Part shown: one piece after another, positions 35,502 to 46,747 of the stretch
Layout of the letters: every line of letters starts with the position of its first letter
Position numbering within the stretch: the first letter of the stretch is position 1
Assembly: GCF_027943255.1 (NCBI RefSeq)
Contig: NC_072892.1
Span: 162,628,792 to 162,692,791, forward strand
Length of the DNA stretch: 64,000 nucleotides
From: Anastrepha obliqua
Taxonomy: Eukaryota; Arthropoda; Insecta; Diptera; Tephritidae
Direction of reading: 5' to 3'
The notes under the pieces: generated by a model
Database searches by the model: none
What the model was told of the DNA's origin: nothing
What the model saw: only the letters and a program-made list of their open reading frames with translations
Made by a program: the position numbers and the translations under genes

Positions 35502-36409
35502 TTAACATTAACATAACATAATATACTTTAACATAACATAACATAACATAACATAACATAACATAACATAACATAACATAACACAGCATAACACAACACA
35601 ACACAACACAACACAACATAACATAACATAACATAACATTACATAACACAACACAACATAACATAACATAACATAACATAACATAACATTACATAACATA
35701 ACACAACATAACAAAACAAAACATAACATAACATAACATAACATAACATAACATAACATAACATAACATAACATAACATAACATAACATAACATAACATA
35801 ACATAACATAACATAACATAACATAACATAACATAACATAACATAACATAACATAACATAACATAACATAACATAACATAACATAACATAACATAACATA
35901 ACATAACATAACATAACATAACATAACATAACATAACATAACATAACATAACATAACATAACATAACATAACATAACATAACATAACATAACATAACATA
36001 ACATAACATAACATAACATAACATAACATAACATAACATAACATAGCATAACATAACATAACATAACATAACATAACATAACATAACATAACATAACATA
36101 ACATAACATAACATAACATAACATAACATAACATAACATAACATAACATAACATAACATAACATAACATAACATAACATAACATAACATAACATAACATA
36201 ACATAACATAACATAACATAACATAACATAACATAACATAACATAACATAACATAACATAACATAACATAACATAACATAACATATATTAACATAACATA
36301 ACATAACATAACCTAACATAACATAACATAACATAACACAACATAACATAACATAACATAACATAACATAACATAACATAACAAAACATAACATTACATA
36401 ACATAACAA
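35502..36409. repeat. (AACAT)n pentanucleotide array, about 0.9 kb
   Basis: Almost uninterrupted AACAT units. Variants such as AACAC, AACAA and AACATT cluster at both edges, and the central 35720-36280 part is almost perfect. The long open frames here are artefacts of the 5-bp unit. The array stops abruptly at 36410 where the minisatellite-bearing repeat begins mid-unit. Confidence 0.97.
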
Positions 36410-36410
36410 A

Positions 36411-37290
36411 TTACCCCGTACTAAAGCACTTATCAACAGCTCTCATTTTATACCCATATTGTACATACACAACCAAAGGTTACCCGGGTCCACGTTTTGA
36501 CCTATATCTCGAGACCCCAGTCACGGAGCGGCATGAAAAATACTCTGTACTAAAGCATTCACCAACAGCTTTCATTTGATACCCATATTGTACATCACGT
36601 CCGAAGGTTACCCGGGTCCACGTTTTGGGATATATTTCGAGACCCTAGTCATCAATAGGTATGAAAATTACCCCGTATTAAAGTACTTATCAACAGCTTT
36701 CATTTGATATCCATATTGTACAAACACATTCTAGGGTCCACGTTTTGGTCTCTATCTCGAGACCCTAGTCACGGAGCGGATGGAAATACTCTGAACTAAA
36801 GCATTCACCAACAGCTTCCATTTGATACCCATATTGTACATACACATCCGAAGGTTACCCGGGTCAACGTTTTGACCTATATCTCGAGACCCTATCTACC
36901 AATAGGTATTCAAACTATACGGAAATCATCTTCAATACCTACTTAACAATGTGTGTAAGTTTGGTTTAATTCGGTGCAAAGACACGGCGGGTCCACGTTT
37001 TGGCATATATTTCCAGACCCTAGTCATCAATAGGTATGAAAATTACCCCGTATTAAAGCACTTATCAACAGCTTTCATTTGATACCCATATTGTACATAC
37101 ACATCCGAAGGTTACCCGGGTCCACGTTTTGACCTATATCTCGAGCCCTATTTCCAAAATAAAATATAATCCATGTTACTCGTGGATGATGTAGCTTTCG
37201 AATGGTGAAAGAATTTTTAAAATCGGTCCAGTAGTTTTGAGCCTATTCATTACAAACAAACAAAGTTTTCCTCTTTATAATATTAGTATA
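36411..37290. repeat. Minisatellite-bearing interspersed repeat, copy 2
   Basis: It enters at TTACCCCGTACTAAAGCACT, internal to the unit described at 18608-20530, and continues to the same tail (CTTTATAATATTAGTATAG). The head of the element is absent, its place taken by the AACAT array. Unit order otherwise matches copy 1. Confidence 0.8.
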
Positions 37291-37621
37291 GACAACATAC
37301 CTTATAAGGTATACATATGGTAAATATTACCATACATTTTTTCCTTCAGATATAATAAAAAAATAATAATAATAACATTAAAACAACAGGTATTATTAAC
37401 AAACTTGGTTTTATTTTAAATTCTTCAAGTAAATCAAATTAATAATAATCAATAAGAAGGCATATGCCAATACAAATACGTGAATTTATATATGTACATA
37501 TGCGCATATATATTACATACATATATACGCTCACATAAGTAGGGGAGAGCAAGATGTCGAACGTTGCCGTTCGTTTGCTTTGTTTGCTTTGTCGTTCCTT
37601 CCGCGCTTTCGCTTGCAGTTC

Positions 37622-38040
37622 ATTCAATGCAATGAGCAAGGTAACTACATATGAGCAAGGTAACACTAATATGAGCAAGGTAACACTAATGAGCAAGGTA
37701 ACTACATATGAGCAAGGTAACACTAATATGAGCAAGGTAACTACATATGAGCAAGGTAACACTAATATGAGCAAGGTAACTACATATGAGCAAGGTAACA
37801 CTAATATGAGCAAGGTAACTACATATGAGCAAGGTAACTACATATGAGCAAGGTAACGACACATTTTGGTAACGGCAATGAGCAAGGTAACTACATATGA
37901 ACAGTAATGAGCAAGGTAACTACATATGAACAGTAATGAGCAAGGTAACTACATATGAACAGTAACGAGCAAGGTAACTACATATGAACAGTAATGAGCA
38001 AGGTAACTACATATGAACAGTAATGAGCAAGGTAACGACA
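37622..38040. repeat. Minisatellite of GAGCAAGGTAAC units
   Basis: About twenty copies of ATGAGCAAGGTAAC. In the first half (to about 37855) they alternate with TACATATGAGCAAGGTAACA to give a 39-bp period. In the second half (about 37878-38035) the period is 29 bp through ATGAACAGTA. Each unit contains AAG|GTAACT, which matches a fly 5' splice site consensus. The frames through it are repeat artefacts. Confidence 0.9.
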
Positions 38041-38059
38041 CATTTTTTCGTGCGTGCAG

Positions 38060-38460
38060 CCTGTTAAATCGAATTATAAGACGTTATCACGTCAAAAATA
38101 AATCTGCTCGCGAAGTTCATAGATCACTGGCTGTATCATCTGTCCTTATTTCTTTCGAAATGTGAAAGGAACTGCCGGTATGGGGAATAGAAAGTGCTAT
38201 TTCTGTTTCGAAAAATTACTCAGCTAAACATCGCCCACATTTGGTTCCAACAAGACGGCGCTATTTGCCATAGAGCGCGCTTAACAATCGATTTCTTCCA
38301 ATATTCAAGCCACTATTAACGTCATACGTCCAGATTTATTAGAAAAAGTAATCAAAAATTAAACTGATCGAATGGACCATGTAACTAGTAGCCGCAACGG
38401 ACATATGCCGGATATCATATTCAAAAAATAAATGCCATGAAATTATGTACCAGATATAAT
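38060..38460 (+). mobile_element. Tc1/mariner-like transposase remnant
   Basis: Broken frames encode HIWFQQDGA(I)CH then a gap, SRFIRKSNQKLN-region codons and SRNGHMPDIIFKK-like end (plus strand, 38220-38425). This is the catalytic FQQDGA block and C-terminus of a Tc1/mariner-group transposase. No termini were found. Confidence 0.55.
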
Positions 38461-38806
38461 ACAAAACAAAAACAATCATTCCAATAATTTTCTGCCTTGT
38501 ATTATCATTTTAAGTTCTGAAGCCCTTAAAAAATACTCGATATTTGAAAAGGTTCCACCTCGTTGGAAATATTTAGCAACATATTTATTGTATAGAAACA
38601 ACTATTTATCAATACTTTTTTATCTAACACATTCAACCTTTATGGCATCACTGCCGGCTTAACAAAATTTAATCAAATATGCCGCTACAGTGTTTGCTTT
38701 TATTTTTATTAACGAAAAGTCAACAAAGAGAAGTGAAAACAAGGCGAATCTACATACACAGATTCGTCTTGGTATAGCCGAAATTCGCCTTGAGGAAAAC
38801 ATAGAA

Positions 38807-39847
38807 ATGAACTTGATAAAGCCGTTTGTTAACGTTAGCAAGTTCGATTATTTATTTACACTTTCACAGCGCAAGATTAACAGTAATTGGCACGGTGCCA
38901 GATATCTCCAGAGAAGTGCCTACGGTAACAAAATGTCCAAATTCATAGAAATACCTGTACAGGCAGACAAGTTATTGAGGCTTACGCGTTCCACGGTGGT
39001 GCCAAAATTGAATGCCACAAACAGCAGCGGCGATCAGCGACACAAAGGTCAAGCTGGACGAATTGGTGTTATAGGCGGATCGCTGGAGTATACGGGTGCT
39101 CCATATTTTTCAGCCATAAGTGCTATGCGTGTAGGCGCCGACTTAGCACATGTTTTTTGTCAACGTGATGCCGCCGTTGTCATCAAATCCTATAGTCCGG
39201 AATTAATAGTACATCCTTTGCTGGATGCAGATGATGCAGTAGAGCAAATCATACCGTGGCTAGACCGATTGCATGTACTTATCATTGGACCGGGACTTGG
39301 ACGAGATCTACACATACAGAAGACTGTTATACGCCTTATCCAGTTTTGCAAAGAACTTAGCAAACCATTGGTCATAGATGCTGATGGATTATTCATTCTC
39401 AATGAAAATATGGAGTTACTTAGCGGATTACGTAATGTCATTTTAACGCCAAACAAAATTGAATTTCGTCGTCTGTTCACTGAAGATGTCGATGTCGCGA
39501 GGCAGCGTATGGCGCAGCTAGGAGGTGGTGTGATTGTACTCGAAAAAGGACAGCAAGATAGGATATATATACCAAGCACCTTTGAAATGTATACATTGCC
39601 GGCTGGTGGCTCTGGACGCCGATGTGGTGGGCAAGGTGATTTGCTATGCGGCTCCATTGCTACATTCTTCCATTGGGCATTAGAATCGAATCAGTCGAAT
39701 GCCGCTTATTTGGCTACATTTGCGGCTTGCTATCTGGTAAAGCAATGCAATGCTGCTGGTTATCAGAAATGGGGTCGCAGTATGGTTGCCAGCGATATGC
39801 TTAATGAAATTCACACCGTGTTTCGAGATACATTCGAAGAACAATAA
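38807..39847 (+). CDS. Naxd: ATP-dependent (S)-NAD(P)H-hydrate dehydratase
   Basis: Single-exon 346-residue frame (family about 340-350). It repairs NADHX and NADPHX, hydrated damaged cofactors, using ATP. Ribokinase-like fold landmarks: KGQAGRIGVIGGSLEYTGAP, AISAMRVGADLAHVFC, IIGPGLGRD, VIDADGLFIL, VILTPNKIEF, VLEKGQQDRIY and PAGGSGRRCGGQGDLLCG, with the catalytic Asp of GQGD. Met1 at 38807 gives a basic, hydroxylated leader (MNLIKPFVNVSKF...QRKINSNW...RYLQRS) that looks mitochondrial. Met43 (38933, MSKFIEIP) would start a cytosolic form, a two-start arrangement known for this family. The open frame extends left to 38690 without ATG. Overlaps no other gene. Confidence 0.95.
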   Translation: MNLIKPFVNVSKFDYLFTLSQRKINSNWHGARYLQRSAYGNKMSKFIEIPVQADKLLRLTRSTVVPKLNATNSSGDQRHKGQAGRIGVIGGSLEYTGAPYFSAISAMRVGADLAHVFCQRDAAVVIKSYSPELIVHPLLDADDAVEQIIPWLDRLHVLIIGPGLGRDLHIQKTVIRLIQFCKELSKPLVIDADGLFILNENMELLSGLRNVILTPNKIEFRRLFTEDVDVARQRMAQLGGGVIVLEKGQQDRIYIPSTFEMYTLPAGGSGRRCGGQGDLLCGSIATFFHWALESNQSNAAYLATFAACYLVKQCNAAGYQKWGRSMVASDMLNEIHTVFRDTFEEQ

Positions 39848-40839
39848 TAAGCTGGTAAACTTGTGAGAGGTAGTTTGTTTTTGAATTTCGATAAAGCGAA
39901 CTTGTTGAATCGATTTTATTATTGTCTATGTCTCCTTCAACTTCTTAAAGTAGTAGCGGTTACTATATATTCGTATTTACACAGTGTTACTACAAATTTT
40001 TTATCTAAGTGTAAAACGTTTTGAAATTTATTGGGAAACAATGAAATAATATCCTTCAATTAGTTGGTTGAATGAGCAAATTTTTATTATTATATTTAGT
40101 GTAATATTTAATGAACCAATTACATTTTCTCTGTAATACTTACAAGAAAAGATGAAATTAATTTATTTATCCAACTCCTTTCGCCATTCATTTAAACTCA
40201 AGGCGAATTGTGTATTCATCATCATTGATCTAAACCATTCAATTTGCGGATGAAGAATTTTAAGCTGTTGCACTCATTTTTACACACATGACGCAAGTAT
40301 CGAAATAATGCGGTTGATAGCTAAATCACTTTGTCTATGAGGCGTTTTATCTTAAATTCATTCATACTTGCCCTAATCACTACGAGTATTAATTCGTACC
40401 TCTACGAGTTCGTCTCATATTCACCCCGTTGCAAAATTATAAACAACTATTCTTTTGTTGTTGTTCCGCTTTCGAACGGAAGATGGTTTTTTATGATCGC
40501 TATTAAACAAAAATTCGCCTATTATATGATGATTCACGATTTGTCAATTAAATTTAGGTAACTTTTTAATTCTTTGTTTATTTGTTTAACTAAACTCCAG
40601 TTTGTATTGCTGGGAACTTACAATTCATAGACAACCTCTTACAAATATTTGAATTAATTTAAAAACTGACGTTGATTTAAGTATTAAAGGTATATTTACT
40701 GTAAAATATCCTTTATATTAATCAAATTAAAAACTTTTACGGAGCTCGATCGGTGTTTTCCTTTTAAACCTTAACAAGACATGCAATGGTGATATGGGAG
40801 TAGATGCCAGTTTATTTGGGTGTGGTTAGAAGATTTAGA
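39848..40839. other. Intergenic, AT-rich
   Basis: 3' flank of Naxd. No further gene or repeat end recognised. Confidence 0.35.
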
Positions 40840-41204
40840 TTTATTGGAGCATTCCGACCCCATGGTCTTTTGTACCCCCTATTCAAAACAGTACCTCATC
40901 CAGATAAAGTTCCCTTAATAAACTCAAGATAGAGTTGTGTTGGATTGAACGTATGTGCCTTTCCTGCAGCTGTAAATGGCTGAGATGTCTCAACCTTCTC
41001 TGCGTTATAACGCTGCGTTCAATGAGAAGGTGCATTGCAGTATCCTGGGATTGGTCATTGAAACGACAAAGGTCAGTGGACCATATTCCGATGATGTACA
41101 GATGACTACGCAGTCTGCAAAGGCCTGTGAGAATGTCCGTGAGCATTCTGAGTTTATACTTGAGGAGAGTTATGAGATTTTTAAACCTCTTTTGGTTGGC
41201 GAAA
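40840..41204 (-). repeat. LINE-derived repeat, copy a
   Basis: Shares ATTGAACGTATGTGCCTTTC, GGCTGAGATGTCTCAACC, GTGCATTGCAGTATCCTG and GTGGACCATATTCCGATGAT with the inverse complement of 50250-50705. It is a diverged interspersed repeat, probably a LINE 3' region. The conceptual frames are not conserved between copies. Confidence 0.55.
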
Positions 41205-41865
41205 GAGGACCAGGAGGATATCTTAGAAGGTGTGGCAAAAGTGTAACAGGAGGATGTCTTAGGAGGCATGGAGAAGCTGTTGAGCAGTACTCTTTTCAAT
41301 GGAGAGCGTTCCAGCAAGATTCCGCTCTAGCCCATAAGGTTAAAACCACTCAGCAGTGGCTAAAATTATTATTCCTGGGTTCATAGCCGCAAAGGAGTGG
41401 CCGTCTGAAAGTATAGATCTGAAACAATTGGATTACAGTTTATGGTCAGAATTGATTAACATGGCTTGGCGAAGAACTCACAGACGTTTCCACGACAGTC
41501 GGTTCTACGTTACCGAAACGACCCGGATTTATACCCGGCCAAGGACTGTCACTCCAGCAGCATTCCCCATATGTAAGTATGGGGAATGTTTATGCTACTA
41601 CAACAACAACAAGAACTCACAGAAATTTGGAAAATTTCAGAGTCTCTCAGTCGTTAATATCCAAGGAAACCGTGCGTGTTGCTGAATGGCCTAATCGTTT
41701 AAAGGCTTGTATAAAGCAAATGGTTACCATTTCGAATGCATATTATAATTTGTATTTTTGATATTTGCATGATTAAAGAAAACTAATTAAAACTTCATTA
41801 AAAAAAGTGTTACAATTTCATATCTATAATAGGCCTAACTTGTAACAGAACTTATGGCAGGACTG
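41205..41865 (+). mobile_element. maT-like mariner 3' half, second copy
   Basis: Encodes RRHGEAVEQYSFQWRAFQQD then [35 protein letters not shown], an interruption at 41485-41610, and RTHRNLENFRVS...EWPNRLKACIKQMV. Its 3' flank (ATTTCATATCTATAATAGGC, AACTTATGGCAG) matches the mariner end at 26850-26890. The N-terminal half is missing. Confidence 0.8.
41485..41610 (+). mobile_element. Complete 126-bp hairpin retroposon
   Basis: Inserted within the mariner frame and flanked by a perfect 13-bp duplication AAGAACTCACAGA (41472-41484 and 41611-41623). Order: CGTTTCCACGACAGTCGG, CTACGTTACCGAAACGACCC, CGGCCAAGGACTGTCACTCC, hairpin CATTCCCCATA...TATGGGGAATG, then TTTATGCTACTACAACAACAAC. It has no ORF, and no A/B boxes are obvious. 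Duplication length and CAA-repeat tail indicate target-primed reverse transcription. Other copies: 1752-1829, 6407-6476, 29138-29249. Confidence 0.85.
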
Positions 41866-42238
41866 AGTATATAATGTATGTGAATACCCTTTATGTAATG
41901 TTTTGACATATAAATAAATTAATTAATTATTGCCTCTTGAGTACTTACAATAAATTGTATTATTTCACTGGATTAATTTCATGTACGCCGTCTATTATTT
42001 GTCGCCAAATGGGTGTTTATGGCTGAAAAACACACTTCCGAATTCAACATGCGATTCGCGAAAGATGGCAGCACTTCGTTTACCTTGTTTTGTTCCCGCT
42101 CAATCGACCAAAAAGTTTTCATACAAATGTGCAAATAGCATCTGGGAAAATAAAGGGCGCAAGTCATAAAATTTGCCGGCATTATTATTTTAAATTTTAA
42201 ACATACGTTTGCTTTATAGAGTAAATTCATAATAAGAA
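41866..42238 (+). other. NAA40 5' flank
   Basis: AT-rich; contains the 5' UTR of NAA40. No other feature seen. Confidence 0.35.
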
Positions 42239-42895
42239 ATGACAAATACAAATTCAACAACTAATCAACAAAGAAATATTGAAAATGCAGCCAGAGCTAA
42301 GAACCCGTTGGAGGCCGTACCGGATGCCTTCCAGTACGCGGCAAAGAATGGCGCAGAATACAAACTATATTGTCGTGCAAAGGCGGACATGGATTCTAAA
42401 ACATTAAAATGGGCTTTTAAGTTAGCAGAACGTAATGTGGGTCCATTTTATAAAGCGTTAAAAATGGGGTGGCAGCCGAAGGTGAAGCAAAATGACTTGA
42501 ACAAAAAATGGGCACGGTATTTGGTAGCAACTGATAAGAGTGGACAACCGGTGGCATATACTATGTTCCGTTTCGATATGGACTACGGTCACAGCGTGCT
42601 TTATTGGTGAATAAACGTGTTTTCTTATAAGTTAATAGTTTACAATTCCTTATTTCGCTTCAGTTATGAAATGCAAATTGAAAGCGGCTCTCAACGCCAA
42701 GGACTTGGTAAGTTCATGATGAACGTGCTGGAACAATGTGCACAACACTGGCATATGGACAAAGTGGTGCTAACAGTGCTGAAAAATAATACCAATGCTA
42801 CAGCTTTCTTTAAAGCAATCGGCTACAGCTTGGATGAAACGTCGCCGGATGTACTGGAGAAAGCAGAATACGAAATATTAAGCAAGATTTTATAA
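42239..42895 (+). CDS. Naa40: N-alpha-acetyltransferase 40 (NatD)
   Basis: Two exons, 42239-42606 and 42664-42895, joined through a 57-bp GT-AG intron to give 199 residues. The junction restores Cys in VLYCYEMQIES, the same context as vertebrate NAA40. GNAT-fold features: substrate-side LKWAFKLAERNV, FRFDMDYGHSVLYCYE core strand, acetyl-CoA loop RQGLGKFMM, and C-terminal VVLTVLKNNTNATAFFKAIG. NAA40 acetylates the N-termini of histones H4 and H2A in nucleus and cytosol. The Lys-rich N-terminus of vertebrates is replaced by an Asn/Thr/Gln-rich one. Its stop lies 133 bp from the stop of the convergent PCBD gene. Confidence 0.94.
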
Positions 42896-42963
42896 TATCC
42901 TTTAAGTACCTAGCTGACAACAAAAAAAAAATTGACTTAAATGTTTTATCCTCAGATAAATGA

Positions 42964-42969
42964 TTTATT
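42964..42969 (-). terminator. AATAAA polyadenylation signal for PCBD
   Basis: AATAAA on the minus strand 60 bp past the PCBD stop, within the short convergent gap to NAA40. Confidence 0.55.
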
Positions 42970-43028
42970 TTACAACTTTAAATGACTAACAAAATCCAAC
43001 AATACAAAATCGAATATGCAAATATAAT

Positions 43029-44197
43029 CTAGAAGCATTTGGCCCGTGCCTCCATATATTTCATCATCGAGATGTCTTTCATAGTAAGGCCACCAGCGTC
43101 ATGTGTAGACATTTTCACTTGCACTTTATTATACACATTACTCCATTCTGGGTGGTGGTTCCGTTTTTCGGCAACCATTGCTACCCCAGTCATAAAACTA
43201 AAAGCTTCATTAAAATCTTTGAACAAATACTCTTTGTACGTGGCATCACCTCCATCTACCAGTGACCAGCCAGCATCCAGAAAGGGTTGAAGATGTTCAG
43301 ATCGTTCTTGTTCTGTTAATTTTGCCTTAAATTGGAAAATAATATTTATTAAATCTGATTAGTATTGGTCGGGATTTATATTAGATTTTATATATTTGTA
43401 CGATAGGGGATCTACCCAAATGTGTTAATGACTCAACAACTTAAAGAAAAGGAGTTACGAAAACTAAATCAAATTTTATTGCAATCAAAGCAGATTTCAT
43501 TTACTTTGTTCTTTTAACAAAACCAGTTCATTTTAAATGTGAAAAAAATCTTATAGGTACACATTTAATTGTTACATTACTTTATACATACATATTTACT
43601 GTTGTTAATGGCCTTGAAATTTCTATATAGACTTTCACTTCACTTAATCTCTTCTCGCTTTGATTTGACCTTACGGTGCATGGCAGATAAGCATATACAT
43701 TTTTGCTACTAAGAGTTATTAAATCGCTTATAAAATGTCGCTTTACAAGTATATTTTTTCGATATACTTAAAATTCCTACAGGTGTCTACTACCACCCCC
43801 TGCTCGTTTTCAAATTTATAATCAAACGATTCGGCTTTCTTACCATTTTTTTCTTCGTTGGTATAGGATTCTGCGTAATTACTGTGGAGTATTGCCTATC
43901 ACTTCCAAACGTGTCTGTTCGCACTGCCTTTGGTAAACTACTGAAATAAATTCACTGATTTTGTTTGAGACTTGATTTGTTTTTATGTATACGCACACTA
44001 ACACATACATTCCACTAAGCTACACATTTTCATACGTACGTGCATAATACTAGATATCGCCGGCTTAAGTAGGAACAATCGACGGCGGGGGTTATATCCT
44101 TGCCGTTTAAGAATTGTTGTTGTACACCAGCATGCTTGAAACTTGGGAATACTTTCGATGTTTTATAAATTCTTAATAATTTACTTGAAAAAATCAT
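43029..44197 (-). CDS. Pcd: Pterin-4a-carbinolamine dehydratase
   Basis: The main exon (43325-43029, 98 codons plus stop) encodes AKLTEQERSEHLQPFLDAGW, KEYLFKDFNEAFSFMTGVAM, AEKRNHHPEWSNVYNKVQVK and STHDAGGLTMKD. The HHPEW and FKDF motifs are the active-site signature of the PCBD/DCoH family (about 104 residues). It dehydrates 4a-hydroxytetrahydrobiopterin to recycle BH4 for aromatic amino-acid hydroxylases. The exon opens in phase 0 after TTTAAG. A fitting first exon is 44197-44153, MIFSSKLLRIYKTSK, a basic amphipathic leader suggestive of mitochondrial targeting; its donor AAA|GTATTC is weak, so this exon is tentative (about 0.4). The 0.83 kb between is intron with no other feature. Confidence 0.88.
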
Positions 44198-44409
44198 TGT
44201 TTAACAAACTAAAGTTGTTTTTGTAGCGAGATAAGTTTTGTTTGCTAATCAGCTGATTGTAGTTGTTGCCACTATACAAGTATATAATTACAGTGCCCTT
44301 AAAACAACACAAATCTTACCACGATGCTCCCAAACTTTCGTTGTGGAATATTTGATTGTGAAAAATATAATTTATTCAATGAGCGAATTTTAATGTTTAT
44401 TATTATATG

Positions 44410-44830
44410 TATATTAGTTTGGGGAAAAACAAAAATGCGTTATTTTCACAGTAGACGGCTGCTGCGATCGATATCTCGTAAAGTATCGCTCAAACAATTT
44501 ATCAAATAAGTTTATGCTCATTTTCTAGGTGACATTTCACACTATACAAATTTTTTTGGTTTTTTGTTAACAATGGAAACCAACAATTTGGCTGAAATTG
44601 TGAATGGTGTTTATGGTACCGTTACTGTAACAGCAAATTACATGCAATTTTGGGTTCGTCGATTCCGTTCAGGTATTTTCAATGTTTAAGAAAATCTCGA
44701 TAATGGCGATAAAATCACAGAAATTATCGAAGTTGACCGCCATGTTAGTAGCCCAGGAGTTAAAGATGGACCATAAAATAGTTTTAAACCGTTTGCGCAG
44801 AAATGCTCGAAAAATAAATAGATAAAAAAA
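44410..44830 (+). mobile_element. mariner 5' part
   Basis: Begins with the terminal-repeat-like TTAGTTTGGGGAAAAACAAA and an untranslated leader. The frame METNNLAEIVNGVYGTVTVT then gives ANYMQFWVRRFRSGIFNV, a stop, and DKITEIIEVDRHVSSPG in shifted frames. This is the N-terminal HTH of a mariner transposase; the catalytic part is missing. Confidence 0.75.
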
Positions 44831-46090
44831 GTGCGTACAGCGTAGTACACATAACAGAAATGAAACTTTCAATGCAAACAAAGAAAGAGGGAGAGACCCG
44901 AGAAAGAATGGAAGAGAGAGAGAGGCCCGAGGGAGAATGAGAGAGAGAAGGTACTCTTTTACCTATCGTACCTATCTAAATAAACTCACAACATTTGCAG
45001 AGAATACAAATACACAAAATTTACCAAAAACGGAGAAGGATCGACCGGTGTAGGTAAACATAGATGACTAGATGTGAAACTCTTTTTCTCGTGAGAGCGC
45101 TGAAAAATGTGCATTTTTTATAACATTTTCCAATATTGCCACACTGGTAGAAACATGAATTGGGTATTTTTGAACCAAAGGTGTGGAATTTTTAGATTCC
45201 ACACCACCATTGAGGTTAGTATTTAGTGTGCGGTTGCCCAATAGTTGCCCTACATATACTAAAAATAAGCACAATCCGTATAAAATATGTACATAAATAA
45301 GCAAAAAATTTAAAAATTTATATGTAAATGAAATTATTTAAAACTGAAATACAAAAGTAATTTAATAATAATAAAGTAATGAACGCGAAAAACATAAGTT
45401 ATAATTAAAAACATGACTTATTGCGATGTTTTAATATAACACAGAAATTGGGTAACAAAAAAAAATTCTCAAACAACGAACAGAATAAGTTAAAGCAGAT
45501 TACCTTTAATTTTTGTAAAATATGTCAAACACAAATTCAGTTCCCTTACCTACGCTTTTCAACCATAGAATATTTACGTATATACAAATTTACATAACCC
45601 AACACACAGTTTTCAATAAAATTACATTATGTACATAAGACTAATTAAAAGTAGAAGGATATAACGAGCTTTGGATTCTACAAACTCACTTAAACTCAAA
45701 TTATTACATTTCATTTTTTTTCTCTTTCGCGGAACGAAAATGCCCAAAACGTTTGATGACCTTGAAATTTAACTCTCCATTCTCGCAGGTCCATCGACGC
45801 CTAAGAAGTTTCACTTCAAAAAAACTCGTAAACAAAAATTAACGCAATTATTAACATTTCAAATTCTTTGACGCCTTTGGATATTTCTCTATATTGGATC
45901 GGTCAATAAGCTAAAGTTTAATTTGTTTCAAGGATTTGTTATGGTTCTGCAGTTGCTTCATATTATTCGCCACGTTATGTATTGCCACCTTAGAGTGCTG
46001 ATAAGTAGCGTTACTCCCTTCATTTTTCGGGAAACTGTAGCTATTGGCACATCAAATATTTCAACTATGTCCCAAAAGCTACACGTGACC
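44831..46090. other. Intergenic AT-rich DNA
   Basis: Includes a GA-rich stretch (44880-44950) and a short perfect hairpin, GGTGTGGAAT...ATTCCACACC, near 45180-45205. No gene recognised. Confidence 0.35.
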
Positions 46091-46094
46091 CGAG

Positions 46095-46215
46095 CAATGC
46101 TGAAAACAGTGAACGCAATCCCCTGTCAGCTGTTACGATCAAACTAATGAGAACCCCATGTAAATGAAAAATTCCTTCCTTCCGTATCGTAGTATCGTAG
46201 ATTTTATATCACGAT
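46095..46215. repeat. Foldback/MITE relative
   Basis: Shares GTTACGATCAAACTAATGAG, CCCCATGTAAATGAA and GTATCGTAGATTTTATAT with the core of 46748-46925, but lacks its long palindromic arms. Confidence 0.55.
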
Positions 46216-46747
46216 TTTTAAAAATTCCTTAATACGCTGTCAGCTGATTGCTCTCTCACCACACAGTGTTGCCAAGCAGTACATTTCGAAGTCATATACA
46301 AAATAAACTTAGAAAAATTATAATTTTTATTAAAATAACTTAAAAACACTGTTGAATAATGTTAATTATAGATAAATGAACTATTTGCATTTGTTGGTTT
46401 TTGGCTTTGGTTTATTAAACAATGAAAAATTGTAACTGATAACGCGGATGTGTGAAAAAGTGTGTAAGCAAAAATATCATTGGCAACATGGTGTAGATAC
46501 ACCCAAACACATACACACACAAACCGATGTATTGTGTAAATATGTAATTAAAAGAAAGCAGTTGTTCTCGGGGGATGAGCTTTTGTGCTCGTTAGGGGCT
46601 GCGGTAAGGGACTGCGTACGGCGTTCACTGTTTTCAGCACAAGGCATTTAGTAACTTTTCTAAAGATCGTTTTTCTTTATGCAGGTTGGTATAACAGGAC
46701 TACTTGCAAATTTGCTGCATAGTATTTCGTATACGCTGCGAAGTTCA

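Noticed and set aside
35508..36436. Long open frames of repeated MLCYV peptides on the minus strand
   Set aside because: They come from the 5-bp AACAT unit, which has no stop in those frames; no other coding sign.
37439..37847. Repetitive frames MSKVTTYEQGNTN (+) and ILVLPCSYVVTL (-)
   Set aside because: Produced by the 39-bp period of the minisatellite, not by a gene.
39190..39657. 155-residue minus-strand frame inside Naxd
   Set aside because: Shadow of the conserved Naxd coding strand.
44324..44509. 61-residue ORF MLPNFRCGIFDCEK
   Set aside because: Lies over the mariner terminal repeat and leader; no domain.
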